Shown here piece after piece: positions 16,555 to 24,903 of a stretch of DNA of 64,000 bases; position 1 is the stretch's first letter; the number at the start of each line of letters is the position of its first letter. The position numbers and the translations under genes were made by a program. Under the pieces are notes generated by a model. That model was not told the origin of the DNA, did not search any database, and saw only the letters and a list, made by a program, of their open reading frames with translations. Origin of the DNA: Cyclobacteriaceae bacterium (lineage in GTDB: Bacteria > Bacteroidota > Bacteroidia > Cytophagales > Cyclobacteriaceae); assembly GCA_016787725.1 (NCBI GenBank), contig JAEUTZ010000004.1:310001-374000 (forward strand), written 5' to 3'.

Positions 16555-18969
16555 ATGATTAAGAATTACTTCAAAACTGCACTCCGGAATTTAGTGCGTC
16601 AACGGGGCACCACGATAATCAATATCAGCGGACTTATGTTGGGGCTCAGCACCAGCCTGATACTATTCTTGCTGGTGCGCCATCACTCCAGTTTCGACAC
16701 GTATCATTCCAATTATCAACGCATCTATCGTGTCAATGTACAATCGGATGGCAACCATGGAAAGAATTATACTCCGGGAGTTTATCCGGTGTTTCCGGAA
16801 ACATTTACCAGCGAGTTCCCGGAGGCTGAGGCGGTAACGTACATCTCTTACCGGGCAGGTAGTTTTATTGTTATCCCTCAGGAATCCGGAGAAGATAAAA
16901 GATATACAGAAGAGCACGGTGTGGCATATGGTCAGCCTAATTTCTTCAAGGTCTTTGATCGAAAAATTCTGATCGGCAGTGCAGCGAAGGGATTGGACGA
17001 ACCCAATGAAGTAATTCTGTCACAACGGTTTGCCTTAAAGTACTTTGGAAAAGAAGATGCGATCGGCCAGGTACTCCGATATGATGGTCAGGAATTTCGT
17101 GTGACGGCAATTATGGAAGACTACCCGGACCATACGGATTTACCGATTGACATGTTTGCATCCTACATAACCATAAAGAAAGAAAGAGACGAAAATGGAT
17201 GGAATGGGATCTGGAGTGATGATCAGTGTTATTTTACGGTGAAAGCCGGAAGTTCAATTAACGATATTGAGGCCCGTATGCCCGCATTCGTAACCAAGTA
17301 TCTTGGCGATGCCAGCCGCAACCGGGACAATGTGGAGTTTGTTTTACAGCCTTTGAGTGAAATCCATTTCGATGAACGCTTCGGAAACTACAATTACAAT
17401 ACGGTAGGTAATTCCATGTTATTGGCACTCAGCATCATTGGCATTTTCCTCCTGATTACCGCCTGCATTAACTTTATCAATTTGACCACTGCGGAAGCCG
17501 TGAAACGATCCAAGGAAGTGGGCATTCGAAAATCACTGGGAAGTTCGCGGTCGCAATTGATTTTGCAGTTTTTGGGTGAGACGTTCTTAATCACTTCAGC
17601 TTCCATTATGGGCGCCCTTGTATTGGCAGAGCTTGGACTGAATTTCTTAAATCCCTTTCTGGAACTAAGCCTGCGTATAAACCTTGCTTCTGATGTTTTC
17701 CTGTGGATATTCTTATTCTCCATACTGGTGGTTGTTACGTTGCTATCTGGATTTTATCCGGCTTTGGTAGTCAGTGCATTTAATCCGGTTACCGCACTTA
17801 AAAATCAGATACGGGCAAATCATTCTTCAGGTTTTAACTTACGAAGAGGCTTGGTGGTTCTGCAGTTTGTTATTTCCCAGCTTTTGATTATTGCTACCGT
17901 GGTTTTGATTAGTCAGATGAACTACCTGCAGAATAAGGAATTGGGCTTCCAAAAAGATGCCATCATTACGGTACCGATTCCCGAGCAAGAAAGCCCCGTT
18001 TTGGGTGGTGATGGAGTAAGTAAGATGCGAACCTTGCGTGATGAACTCTTGAACCTTACCGGGGTAGAAGCAGTTAGCCTGAGCAATACGCCCCCTTCTT
18101 CGGGCAGTGTTTCGACTACTGATTTTTTCGTGGAGGGTGATGAGGAAAGCTACGCAACCCAGGTAAAGCAAATCGATGGCAATTATCTGAAACTTTACGG
18201 CCTGGAACTCCTGGCTGGAGAGGGTGTTCAAGATGCTGACACCGCACAAACTTTTGTGGTAAATGAACGCTTTGCACAAGTCGCAGGATTTTCAAACCCC
18301 GCAGATATTCTGGGAAAGAAGATTCGCATGTGGGGAAAGAGCCTCCCGGTGAGTGGCGTGGTGAGAAACTTTCACACGGTGTCACTTCAAAATCCAATTG
18401 AGGCCACCATCATGTTGAATCGCATTCGCGGATATGAAACACTGTCGGTTAAGCTCAATCCGCAGTCCATGCAACAGGGGTTACGTGAAATTCAGGCTAA
18501 GTGGGAGCGGGCATATCCGGAATACATCTATTCCTATCGGTTTATTGATGACCAAATCCGGGAGTTTTATGAAAGTGAGCAAAGAATGTCGATTATGCTT
18601 ACTGGATTTACAGCTCTTGCTATTCTAATCGGTTGTCTTGGTTTGTTTGGTCTAACGGTGTTCATGACCAATCAAAAAACCAAAGAGATTGGTGTTCGCA
18701 AAGTATTAGGGGCTTCTGTTGAAAGCATACTATTTCTCTTTTCAAAAGAGTTTATCAAACTGATCCTTCTGGGCTTTTGCCTGGCGGCACCAATAGCCTA
18801 CTACTTTTCAAATCAATACCTTAATCAATTTGCATATAAGATTAAGGTGGGTCCTTCTGTATTTTTAATGGCGTTGGCTACCACCGTGGCAATTGCATTA
18901 CTAACAGTAGGGTATCGATCCATCAAGGCAGCCATGGCAAACCCAACCAACTCCCTGCGTTCAGAGTAA
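16555..18969 (+). CDS. FtsX-like ABC transporter permease (MacB-PCD)
   Basis: This is an 804-residue inner-membrane permease of the type expanded in Cytophagales. Its N-terminus 'MIKNYFKTALRNLVRQRGTTIINISGLMLGLSTSLILFLLV' region gives the first helix. A periplasmic MacB-type domain follows (about 45-270), then the first FtsX domain (about 280-420, with 'EVGIRKSLGSSRSQLILQFLGE'). A second periplasmic part (about 440-665) leads to the second FtsX domain (about 670-795, with 'TKEIGVRKVLGASVESILFLFSKEF'). The repeated 'E.G(I/V)RK.LG(S/A)S' is the coupling-helix region. No ATPase gene adjoins it, so its LolD/MacB-like partner must be encoded elsewhere. It is preceded by a sigma-54-like promoter and palindrome, and its stop abuts that of suhB. 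Confidence 0.92.
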   Translation: MIKNYFKTALRNLVRQRGTTIINISGLMLGLSTSLILFLLVRHHSSFDTYHSNYQRIYRVNVQSDGNHGKNYTPGVYPVFPETFTSEFPEAEAVTYISYRAGSFIVIPQESGEDKRYTEEHGVAYGQPNFFKVFDRKILIGSAAKGLDEPNEVILSQRFALKYFGKEDAIGQVLRYDGQEFRVTAIMEDYPDHTDLPIDMFASYITIKKERDENGWNGIWSDDQCYFTVKAGSSINDIEARMPAFVTKYLGDASRNRDNVEFVLQPLSEIHFDERFGNYNYNTVGNSMLLALSIIGIFLLITACINFINLTTAEAVKRSKEVGIRKSLGSSRSQLILQFLGETFLITSASIMGALVLAELGLNFLNPFLELSLRINLASDVFLWIFLFSILVVVTLLSGFYPALVVSAFNPVTALKNQIRANHSSGFNLRRGLVVLQFVISQLLIIATVVLISQMNYLQNKELGFQKDAIITVPIPEQESPVLGGDGVSKMRTLRDELLNLTGVEAVSLSNTPPSSGSVSTTDFFVEGDEESYATQVKQIDGNYLKLYGLELLAGEGVQDADTAQTFVVNERFAQVAGFSNPADILGKKIRMWGKSLPVSGVVRNFHTVSLQNPIEATIMLNRIRGYETLSVKLNPQSMQQGLREIQAKWERAYPEYIYSYRFIDDQIREFYESEQRMSIMLTGFTALAILIGCLGLFGLTVFMTNQKTKEIGVRKVLGASVESILFLFSKEFIKLILLGFCLAAPIAYYFSNQYLNQFAYKIKVGPSVFLMALATTVAIALLTVGYRSIKAAMANPTNSLRSE

Positions 18970-19761
18970 CTACTTATACCAAAGTTTTTTGATGGCGGCC
19001 AACATTTCATGATGGACTTTACCAGCGGCACACAGTTCTCCACCGTACAAATAGTTGGTGCCGCCAGAAAAGTCGGTGACCTTGCCTCCGGCTTGTTGTA
19101 CTAAAAAGGCACCTCCGGCAACATCCCAGGGTTTAAGATTATATTCAAAAAAGCCTTCCAACTTACCGCTCGCTACATAAGCAAGGTCCATGGCCGCACT
19201 CCCCAACCTGCGTATGCCGTGCGTCTTTTCCAGGAACAGTTTTATAATTTCCAGATAGTCGTCTTTTTTTTCGGAATGGTAATACGGAAATCCGGTGGCC
19301 AACAGGCTTTCTTCCAAGGAAGTAATGCCGGAAATGTGAATGACTTTATTGTTGCAATAGGCTGATCCATTTTCGATTGCATGGTAACAGTCGCGGTTGC
19401 TGATATCATAAACGATTCCCAAAATCGTCTTTTCTTTTCGTTGCAGGCCGATGCTAATAGCAAACAAAGGCAATCCATGTAAGTAATTGGTGGTGCCATC
19501 CAACGGATCAATGATCCAGGTATATTCGTTTCCGATCACTTCTGTTCCCTCTTCGGCCAAAAAACCAGAGCCCGGCAACAACTGACCTAACCGGTTCACC
19601 AGCCTTTTTTCCGATTCTTTATCTACATAGGAAACCAGGTTGCTGGAACTCCCCTTTTGTTCAATCCGCGATAAATCAAACCCCTCCAATTCCTTGCGCA
19701 TAAAGGCCCCCACTTCCTCGCATAACTCAATCGTATCCTTTTCGAGCAGGGGTAAGTTCAT
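18970..19761 (-). CDS. suhB: Inositol monophosphatase family protein
   Basis: This is a lithium-sensitive, Mg-dependent phosphatase of 263 residues. Metal-binding motifs are 'FLAEEGTE' (about 67-74), 'WIIDPLDGTTNYLHGLPLFA' (about 81-100) and 'KPWDVAGGAFLVQQAGG' (about 208-224). The substrate may be inositol or another sugar phosphate; family members also include 3'-phosphoadenosine phosphatases (CysQ). The symbol suhB is by family only. Its ATG overlaps the stop of the upstream membrane-protein gene (ATGA), indicating translational coupling. Confidence 0.85.
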   Translation of the reverse strand: MNLPLLEKDTIELCEEVGAFMRKELEGFDLSRIEQKGSSSNLVSYVDKESEKRLVNRLGQLLPGSGFLAEEGTEVIGNEYTWIIDPLDGTTNYLHGLPLFAISIGLQRKEKTILGIVYDISNRDCYHAIENGSAYCNNKVIHISGITSLEESLLATGFPYYHSEKKDDYLEIIKLFLEKTHGIRRLGSAAMDLAYVASGKLEGFFEYNLKPWDVAGGAFLVQQAGGKVTDFSGGTNYLYGGELCAAGKVHHEMLAAIKKLWYK

Positions 19762-20534
19762 TTTTTACGGGTTTGATTTTTCACAAAAGCTAACAAAATT
19801 ATTAACACGGAAATCCAGGCGGCTGTTCGGGCAGCAAGTTCACTTTGCTTAAGGTACTTTTCGGAAACCTGCGGGGAGGTGTTGGAGTAAACGGAAAGCA
19901 TGTCAAGCCGGGTGATGGTGCTTTCATCAGTTTGATACGAATACAATATGGGGGCAGCGATCAAAACCAAGGCCACAATAAATATTAAAGTGCTAAATCC
20001 GCCCTCCCGAAATACGGAAAGGTAGAACAACAAGTTAACAACCAAAATCCAAACAGAACCCCCGAGATAACCGGTATAAACATTCCAGGTACACCAAGTG
20101 GGGAGTATCAACAAGGCATCGGAGAGAAATACAAAATCATTTCGCCAGGGCAATTTGAGAAAGGCATACTCCAGTCCAAGCCAAAAAAAGATAATGGTGA
20201 ACTTGCCAAGCCTGCTCCCCAGATTTTGATAGGAAAACGCATAGCCTACGAATGCTAGGGTTAGTGCAATTGCCTGAACACATACGAAAATGATGTAACT
20301 GAAATCAAAAACGTGGGCTGTTACAAATGTTACCACCAGCGCTAAGAGGATCAATTCAAACCGATTCCAGGGGGATGCGTGATCTTTCGCCTGATCGGCA
20401 ATTGCAAACAGGGGCGCAAGACCAACAAACATCAGGACAGGAAATGATTTCATCAACCATCCGGCAGTCATCAGGGTGATGGAAATGCCCATCAGGAGCC
20501 AGGGATTGAACTTGGTTTTACTCCTTCTTGCCAT
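19758..20534 (-). CDS. Lnt-like polytopic membrane protein lacking the nitrilase domain
   Basis: This 258-residue integral membrane protein starts at ATG 20534 ('MARRSKTKFNPWLLMGIS'), overlapping the rsmI stop by 17 nt. It has about seven hydrophobic helices. Several segments resemble the membrane half of Bacteroidota apolipoprotein N-acyltransferase: 'PVLMFVGLAPLFAIAD', 'FFWLGLEYAFLKLPW', and 'WNVYTGYLGGSVWILVVNLL'. The protein then ends with one last helix instead of the carbon-nitrogen hydrolase domain that holds the catalytic Glu-Lys-Cys. It therefore cannot carry out acyl transfer itself. It could be a diverged partner or an unrelated family of similar topology. It is co-transcribed with rsmI and suhB. 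Confidence 0.65.
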   Translation of the reverse strand: MARRSKTKFNPWLLMGISITLMTAGWLMKSFPVLMFVGLAPLFAIADQAKDHASPWNRFELILLALVVTFVTAHVFDFSYIIFVCVQAIALTLAFVGYAFSYQNLGSRLGKFTIIFFWLGLEYAFLKLPWRNDFVFLSDALLILPTWCTWNVYTGYLGGSVWILVVNLLFYLSVFREGGFSTLIFIVALVLIAAPILYSYQTDESTITRLDMLSVYSNTSPQVSEKYLKQSELAARTAAWISVLIILLAFVKNQTRKK

Positions 20535-21204
20535 GGATAACCAGTACAATCTCGCCCTTGACCTCTTTACTACTGAAATGTGCATGTACCTCCTTCACTG
20601 ATCCGGCAAAAGTTTCTTCATGAAGTTTGGTTAACTCACGGGATACGGACACAGGCCTATCTTCTCCAAAGAATTCTGTCACTTGTTCCAAGGTTTTGAC
20701 TAACCGGTGGGGGGATTCATACAGGATAATGGTTCTTTCTTCTTCGGCCAGTTTTTTAAGTAACGTTTGGCGGCCTTTTTTGTGTGGGAGGAATCCTTCA
20801 AACACAAATCGGTCGGTGGGGAACCCCGATTTAACCAGTGCTGGGATGAGTGCCGTTGCGCCTGGTAAGGAATCAATGTGCAACCCGGCCTTTAATACTT
20901 CCCGTACCAATAAAAAGCCCGGGTCCGATATTCCAGGTGTTCCAGCATCGCTGATAAGTGCCATCGTTTCACCTTGCTGCAGGCGATTGACTAAACTCCC
21001 TAATGTCTTGTGCTCGTTAAATATGTGAAAGCTCTGAAGCGGCTTTGAAATCTGGTAATGCTTTAAGAGGAAGCCGGAGGTGCGTGTATCTTCTGCGAGA
21101 ATTGTATCAACCGATTTCAACACATCCAGTGCCCGTAGTGTGATGTCCGACAGGTTGCCAATGGGTGTTGGAACGAGGTATAAAGAAATTTTTCCTGACT
21201 TCAA
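20518..21204 (-). CDS. rsmI: 16S rRNA 2'-O-ribose C1402 methyltransferase
   Basis: RsmI methylates the 2'-OH of C1402 in the 16S decoding centre with S-adenosylmethionine. Tetrapyrrole-methylase motifs are 'LYLVPTPIGNLSDITLRALDVL' region, 'DTRTSGFLLKHY', 'LISDAGTPGISDPGFLLV', 'LPGATALIPALVKSGFP' and 'LYESPHRLVKTL'. The 228-residue form is shorter than E. coli's (286), lacking part of the C-terminal extension, as is common. The only start before the conserved N-terminus is TTG 21204, directly after the stop of the pterin dehydratase gene; no ATG is available. Confidence 0.94.
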   Translation of the reverse strand: MKSGKISLYLVPTPIGNLSDITLRALDVLKSVDTILAEDTRTSGFLLKHYQISKPLQSFHIFNEHKTLGSLVNRLQQGETMALISDAGTPGISDPGFLLVREVLKAGLHIDSLPGATALIPALVKSGFPTDRFVFEGFLPHKKGRQTLLKKLAEEERTIILYESPHRLVKTLEQVTEFFGEDRPVSVSRELTKLHEETFAGSVKEVHAHFSSKEVKGEIVLVIHGKKE

Positions 21205-21206
21205 GA

Positions 21207-21437
21207 CTACAGAAGTTGATCAATTGCCTTGGCTAATTTGTGGTCCTTATCGGTAACTACATCGCCTGCATCATGCGTGGAAAGTTCAATGATGACGGTA
21301 TTATATACATTCGTCCAGTATGGATGATGATCCATCTTTTCCGCAATCAATGCTACACGGGTCATGAACCCAAATGCTTCGTTAAAGTTTTTGAATTGGA
21401 AGGTCCTTTTCAGTCGGTTATTTTCCTCTTTCCACAT
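21207..21437 (-). CDS. 4a-hydroxytetrahydrobiopterin dehydratase (pterin carbinolamine dehydratase)
   Basis: This enzyme dehydrates 4a-hydroxytetrahydropterin formed by aromatic amino acid hydroxylases; in bacteria it may also have a role in molybdopterin handling. The 76-residue protein starts at ATG 21437 ('[18 protein letters not shown]'). The active-site signature '[16 protein letters not shown]' and '[22 protein letters not shown]' are complete. No phenylalanine hydroxylase gene lies nearby. rsmI starts immediately downstream. Confidence 0.92.
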   Translation of the reverse strand: MWKEENNRLKRTFQFKNFNEAFGFMTRVALIAEKMDHHPYWTNVYNTVIIELSTHDAGDVVTDKDHKLAKAIDQLL

Positions 21438-21500
21438 AGTCAAATGGATTTGTTGGTTAAAGGTAGAACAAACCTGCTAAACCCAGAATAGCAGCAAAAG

Positions 21501-21764
21501 CTATAATGCAATTATGCCCTCAATTTTTGAAGCAGCCTGATATATTTCAATGACGGCATTGCTCGAAGGCATCATCATTTGAAGGGTAATGCTCGTGTAA
21601 TTCCCGTTTTTTGAGACTTTTTCAGAGGGTGTATGCATCGGGAAAAGCGCCTTTAAGGCATCTTCCTTGCCGCGCGGTACAATGAACTTGAAAATATACA
21701 GCGATGGCCAGGCATGGTGCTGGTCCAACTGTATTCGAAATCGATCAATCCACTGCGCGTTCAT
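21501..21764 (-). CDS. DUF493 (YbeD-like) family protein
   Basis: This 87-residue protein belongs to the YbeD/DUF493 family, small ferredoxin-like ACT-fold proteins with no established reaction. Family features are 'HHAWPSLYIFKFIVPRGKEDALKALF' and 'SKNGNYTSITLQMMMPSSNAVIEIYQAASKIEGIIAL'. In E. coli the homologue lies near lipoate genes; here it lies between ppiD and the pterin dehydratase. Its ATG is only 1 nt after the T-tract of the ppiD terminator, leaving no room for a ribosome-binding site outside the hairpin, so expression probably relies on readthrough. Confidence 0.82.
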   Translation of the reverse strand: MNAQWIDRFRIQLDQHHAWPSLYIFKFIVPRGKEDALKALFPMHTPSEKVSKNGNYTSITLQMMMPSSNAVIEIYQAASKIEGIIAL

Positions 21765-21765
21765 C

Positions 21766-21801
21766 AGAAAAGAAAAGCGTCCTGGTTAACACCAGGACGC
21801 T
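21766..21801 (-). terminator. Intrinsic terminator after ppiD
   Basis: AGCGTCCTGGT paired with ACCAGGACGCT makes an 11-bp perfect stem, followed on the minus strand by TTTTCTTTTC. It ends the ppiD transcript (stop at 21822) and directly abuts the DUF493 start codon. Confidence 0.88.
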
Positions 21802-21821
21802 ACTAAGTGCTTAAATCGAAT

Positions 21822-23954
21822 TTAAAAGAACCGGTACCGTTTATCCTGGATGTTGGCTCCTTCTTTAATGGCCTCTGAAATTCCATAACTGGCACGTCCG
21901 CTCAGTCCTTGCAATAACTGATTCTTAAATACGGCATAGTCGCCCATGGCGGGGGCAATGGTTTTATTTTGCAACTCTATTATCAGCACTCCATTTTCAC
22001 CTGCAAACGGCTCAGAGCGTTTTCCGTTTTCAAGAGAAAATACTTTTCCAACGGCTATCGGATCCAATCCAACACTGGGCAACGTATTCGAATTCAATTT
22101 TAAGTCGCTAGATGAATTGATGATGGCATCCGTACCAAAGAGCTTGGCCAAGTCTTCAAATGAGTCCGTTTTTCCTTGTAATTTTTCAATGATCTTCTTT
22201 CCACGCAGTTCATTTAATACGGCAGGACCCACTTCCTGTTTCACATCTTCAAAGGGGCGAAATCCTTCATCCGTTTCATCGGTCATCACCGCAACCACAT
22301 ACTCCGATTCGAGCGAAAATACATCCGAAACTTCGCCCACACTGGCATCGCGAAACAACCAGGTTACCATTTGCCGTGCATTGCCCAGGTTGCTAACACG
22401 TTGATCGGCTGTCTTCAGGTCATTGGCATCCGTTACGGTGAGGCCTTCGCCTTTGGCTTTCTCTTTAAACTCATCCACTCCAGACAAATCGCTCGCAAAT
22501 GTTTGAGCTTTTAAGAACGCTTCATTTTGAGTTTCGTCACTGGGTGTAATTCTGATTTCAATAGTTGCCACCGAATACGCAGTATAATCGGCAAGGCCGG
22601 TTACGTTAATAATGTGGTAGCCAAACTGTGTTTCAACCACATCGTTTACTAACCCCGTCTTTTTTGCATTAAATACCGCGTCATTAAATGGCTTAACCAT
22701 CTGGCCCGAAGTGAACCAACCAAGATCGCCACCTTGGGAGGCCGTTCCATCGGTACCATGTTCACGGGCTTTGGCAGCAAAGTCTGCACCGCCTTTGATT
22801 TCAGCTAAAATTTTCCGTGCCTTCTCCTTCGCGGTTTTCTTGGCCGCATCAGATTCATCCTCCCAACGGATCAGAATGTGGCTGGCTTTGGCATTACCCA
22901 CGGTATCCTTTCCGATAGTTACAATCTTTGACACCTTGTAGTAATCACCGTCCAGAAAGGGACCGATGATAGTACCTGCGGTTAGTTCATCTTTTTTATC
23001 GGCCAGGTACGTTGGCAGCGTGGATGCATAATACTTGGTGTATGGGAGGGAACCTTCGGTATTGCTGGCAGCATACACGGAATCATCCACTACCGTTTTG
23101 AATTCTACAGCTACCTTTTCAAGCTCTTCCCGAACCTGTGCGGAGTCGGCAGCCGAAGCGCGAATAGGAAAAGTTACATAGCTTAAACTGCGCGTCTGCT
23201 CGGCTTTGTATTTGTTTTTATTGCGGTTGTAGTAATCGCGCAAATCGTTGTCGGTAGCAGCAATGGAGTCAGTAATGGCATAATAAGGCACATAGAGATA
23301 CTTCACCTCGGCTACATCATTCTGATTGTGGTAGTCCTTTTCTGCTTCGGCTTCAGTTACATAGCTGGTTTTAAGCAACAGGTTTTCGTACTTCAGGCGT
23401 TCGCGCGAAAGCGCCAGATCGCGTTGGAAGGTTGACCAGCGATATTTGGCTTCCTGCCAACCGGCCAATGCCTGAGGTTCGAGCGGAGCAGGCTGATTGA
23501 ACTGATTGATGTAAGACAAGAGCCTGCTACGATCAAAGTTTCCAGCGGAATCCAGGAATGAAGACTTAATGTTTTCATCAATATTTCTGCCCTGAATCAT
23601 ATCCCACACTTCATCGTCAGTCACCTTAATCCCGACTTTCTCAAATTCAGGTTTGATGGCTTTTTCCAGAATCAATAAGTCCCAGGCTTGTTGCTGCAAA
23701 AGCGGCCGCTCCCGATCACCCGGCTGACGGCCAAAATTCATGATGTAATTATTTTCGCGCTCCTGAATGGCAGCCTGGTATTCTTCCAGGGTTACTGTCA
23801 TGCCACCGATTTTACCAACCGAATTTTCATTTCCGAATACGGAGGTGGGTCCGTTGCCGAATAAATCATTCAATACAAAAGCGGAGATGGCCACGGCCAC
23901 AAATCCAACCACCCACTTGGTCATCTTATTCCTTAACGTTCCAATCAATGCCAT
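21822..23954 (-). CDS. ppiD: Membrane-anchored peptidylprolyl isomerase, PpiD/SurA type
   Basis: This is a periplasmic folding factor of 710 residues. An N-terminal cytoplasmic stub and one transmembrane helix ('MTKWVVGFVAVAISAFVLNDLF', about 11-32) anchor it. A SurA-type chaperone region follows (about 40-210). A parvulin domain is at about 345-440, with 'KASHILIRWEDE', 'GADFAAKAREHG', 'QGGDLGWFTSGQMVKPFNDAVF' and 'TQFGYHIINVTG'. A second, weaker SurA/parvulin-like region covers about 455-640. It likely chaperones proteins leaving the Sec translocon and outer-membrane proteins. A perfect-consensus promoter lies 72-102 nt upstream and a terminator follows. Confidence 0.92.
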   Translation of the reverse strand: MALIGTLRNKMTKWVVGFVAVAISAFVLNDLFGNGPTSVFGNENSVGKIGGMTVTLEEYQAAIQERENNYIMNFGRQPGDRERPLLQQQAWDLLILEKAIKPEFEKVGIKVTDDEVWDMIQGRNIDENIKSSFLDSAGNFDRSRLLSYINQFNQPAPLEPQALAGWQEAKYRWSTFQRDLALSRERLKYENLLLKTSYVTEAEAEKDYHNQNDVAEVKYLYVPYYAITDSIAATDNDLRDYYNRNKNKYKAEQTRSLSYVTFPIRASAADSAQVREELEKVAVEFKTVVDDSVYAASNTEGSLPYTKYYASTLPTYLADKKDELTAGTIIGPFLDGDYYKVSKIVTIGKDTVGNAKASHILIRWEDESDAAKKTAKEKARKILAEIKGGADFAAKAREHGTDGTASQGGDLGWFTSGQMVKPFNDAVFNAKKTGLVNDVVETQFGYHIINVTGLADYTAYSVATIEIRITPSDETQNEAFLKAQTFASDLSGVDEFKEKAKGEGLTVTDANDLKTADQRVSNLGNARQMVTWLFRDASVGEVSDVFSLESEYVVAVMTDETDEGFRPFEDVKQEVGPAVLNELRGKKIIEKLQGKTDSFEDLAKLFGTDAIINSSSDLKLNSNTLPSVGLDPIAVGKVFSLENGKRSEPFAGENGVLIIELQNKTIAPAMGDYAVFKNQLLQGLSGRASYGISEAIKEGANIQDKRYRFF

Positions 23955-24026
23955 AAGAAAATCTTAAAATTTTGAACTAGATCAGGGTTTATGACCCATA
24001 CCGGGCCTGTTTCATTTAAAGAACCG

Positions 24027-24056
24027 CAAATTTAACCCGTTATCTCAATTCGGCAA
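24027..24056 (-). promoter_or_regulatory. Bacteroidota-type promoter for ppiD
   Basis: Minus-strand TTG, exactly 19 nt, TAAATTTG: full match to TTG-N19-TAnnTTTG. The -7 box ends 72 nt before the ppiD ATG. It separates ppiD from the upstream coaX-lptC gene string. Confidence 0.75.
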
Positions 24057-24135
24057 AGGATGGAAAAAGAATAGCGCGAATATTATACAAACTGAAAATC
24101 AGCTGGTTACAGGCCTCAAATTTGCCTAGTAAACC

Positions 24136-24294
24136 CTACCTTTTTTTGCGGAATGTGTAGATAAAAAAGAGGAGTACGGCCATCATGATCAGCCAGTAGG
24201 CGTGACCAATCCCCAGGGTCATGGTTTCATAAATTCCGATGATTACAAAAAAAGCAGCCAGCGAGAGCAGGAGTATGTCGAGCAGTTTCATCAT
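24136..24294 (-). CDS. Small membrane protein, 52 residues, downstream of lptC
   Basis: This short gene starts at an ATG whose A is the last base of the lptC stop (TAATG), with a second ATG directly after. The protein has two hydrophobic helices: 'LLDILLLSLAAFFVIIGIYE' (about 4-23) and 'AYWLIMMAVLLFFIYTF' (about 32-48). It ends in the basic tail 'RKKR'. The stop-start overlap and membrane-like composition support it as a real gene. I do not recognise a family. By position it may belong to the LPS-export/outer-membrane cluster. Confidence 0.7.
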   Translation of the reverse strand: MMKLLDILLLSLAAFFVIIGIYETMTLGIGHAYWLIMMAVLLFFIYTFRKKR

Positions 24295-24848
24295 TAGTCT
24301 TCGACCGTGAATTCGCCTTCCGGATTCTTTATCTCATAGTTCGATAAATCCTGGTTGGCATCCAGGCCGGTACCGTAGATGATTTCGTTTTGTAATTTGA
24401 TCGTCACAAATTTATCCGTGAAGATCTTTTTTGTGCCCATGTTCCAGAATAATTCTTCCGTATTGAGTTGCTCCTGTTTTTCAATATTGATTACCTCTAC
24501 CTTCCCTCTTCCGCGCCATTGGTTTTCATTCTTGAAGTAGTAGGCGCTGTTGGCTTGCAGGGTAGAAGAGATTTTACCGAACTCATCATAAAACTCAAGA
24601 TAGATGCCCTCGGGAAATTCACGATCCCCATTTTGAAACTCGAGCACCCGCTTGGCTTTTAACATTACCTTGAGGATGTCCTTTTCAGTGTAATGCATAG
24701 TAACGTCTTCCGCTTCACTCAACGCCCCCTCATATAGAATTGGCTTGACGGCCTCTTGTTGTTGGCAACTGGCAAATGATAGAAACATCATAATGACGGC
24801 AATGAGCTCCGCATTTCTGAAAATAAGGATAGGTAAATTCAATGGCAT
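24294..24848 (-). CDS. lptC: LPS export ABC transporter periplasmic protein LptC
   Basis: LptC takes lipopolysaccharide from the inner-membrane LptBFG complex and passes it to LptA. The protein has 184 residues from ATG 24848 ('MPLNLPILIFRNAELIAVIMM'), with an N-terminal hydrophobic segment. A 'LSFASC' lipobox near residue 28 marks a lipoprotein rather than the single-helix anchor of E. coli LptC. The beta-jellyroll region includes 'YLEFYDEFGKISSTLQANSAYYF', 'GRGKVEVINIEKQEQLNTEELFWN' and 'IFTDKFVTIKLQNEIIYGTGLDANQDLSNYEI', which is the LptC/YrbK pattern. An ATG further upstream is in frame but less likely. Confidence 0.9.
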   Translation of the reverse strand: MPLNLPILIFRNAELIAVIMMFLSFASCQQQEAVKPILYEGALSEAEDVTMHYTEKDILKVMLKAKRVLEFQNGDREFPEGIYLEFYDEFGKISSTLQANSAYYFKNENQWRGRGKVEVINIEKQEQLNTEELFWNMGTKKIFTDKFVTIKLQNEIIYGTGLDANQDLSNYEIKNPEGEFTVED

Positions 24849-24903
24849 CGGAAAAAAGAAGGCTGACACATCGGCCAGCCTTCCGCAATAATTTCAGTGT
24901 ACA

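Noticed and set aside
21946-22404. 152-codon open frame antisense to ppiD
   Set aside because: Shadow of the ppiD C-terminal region; no start context and no family resemblance.
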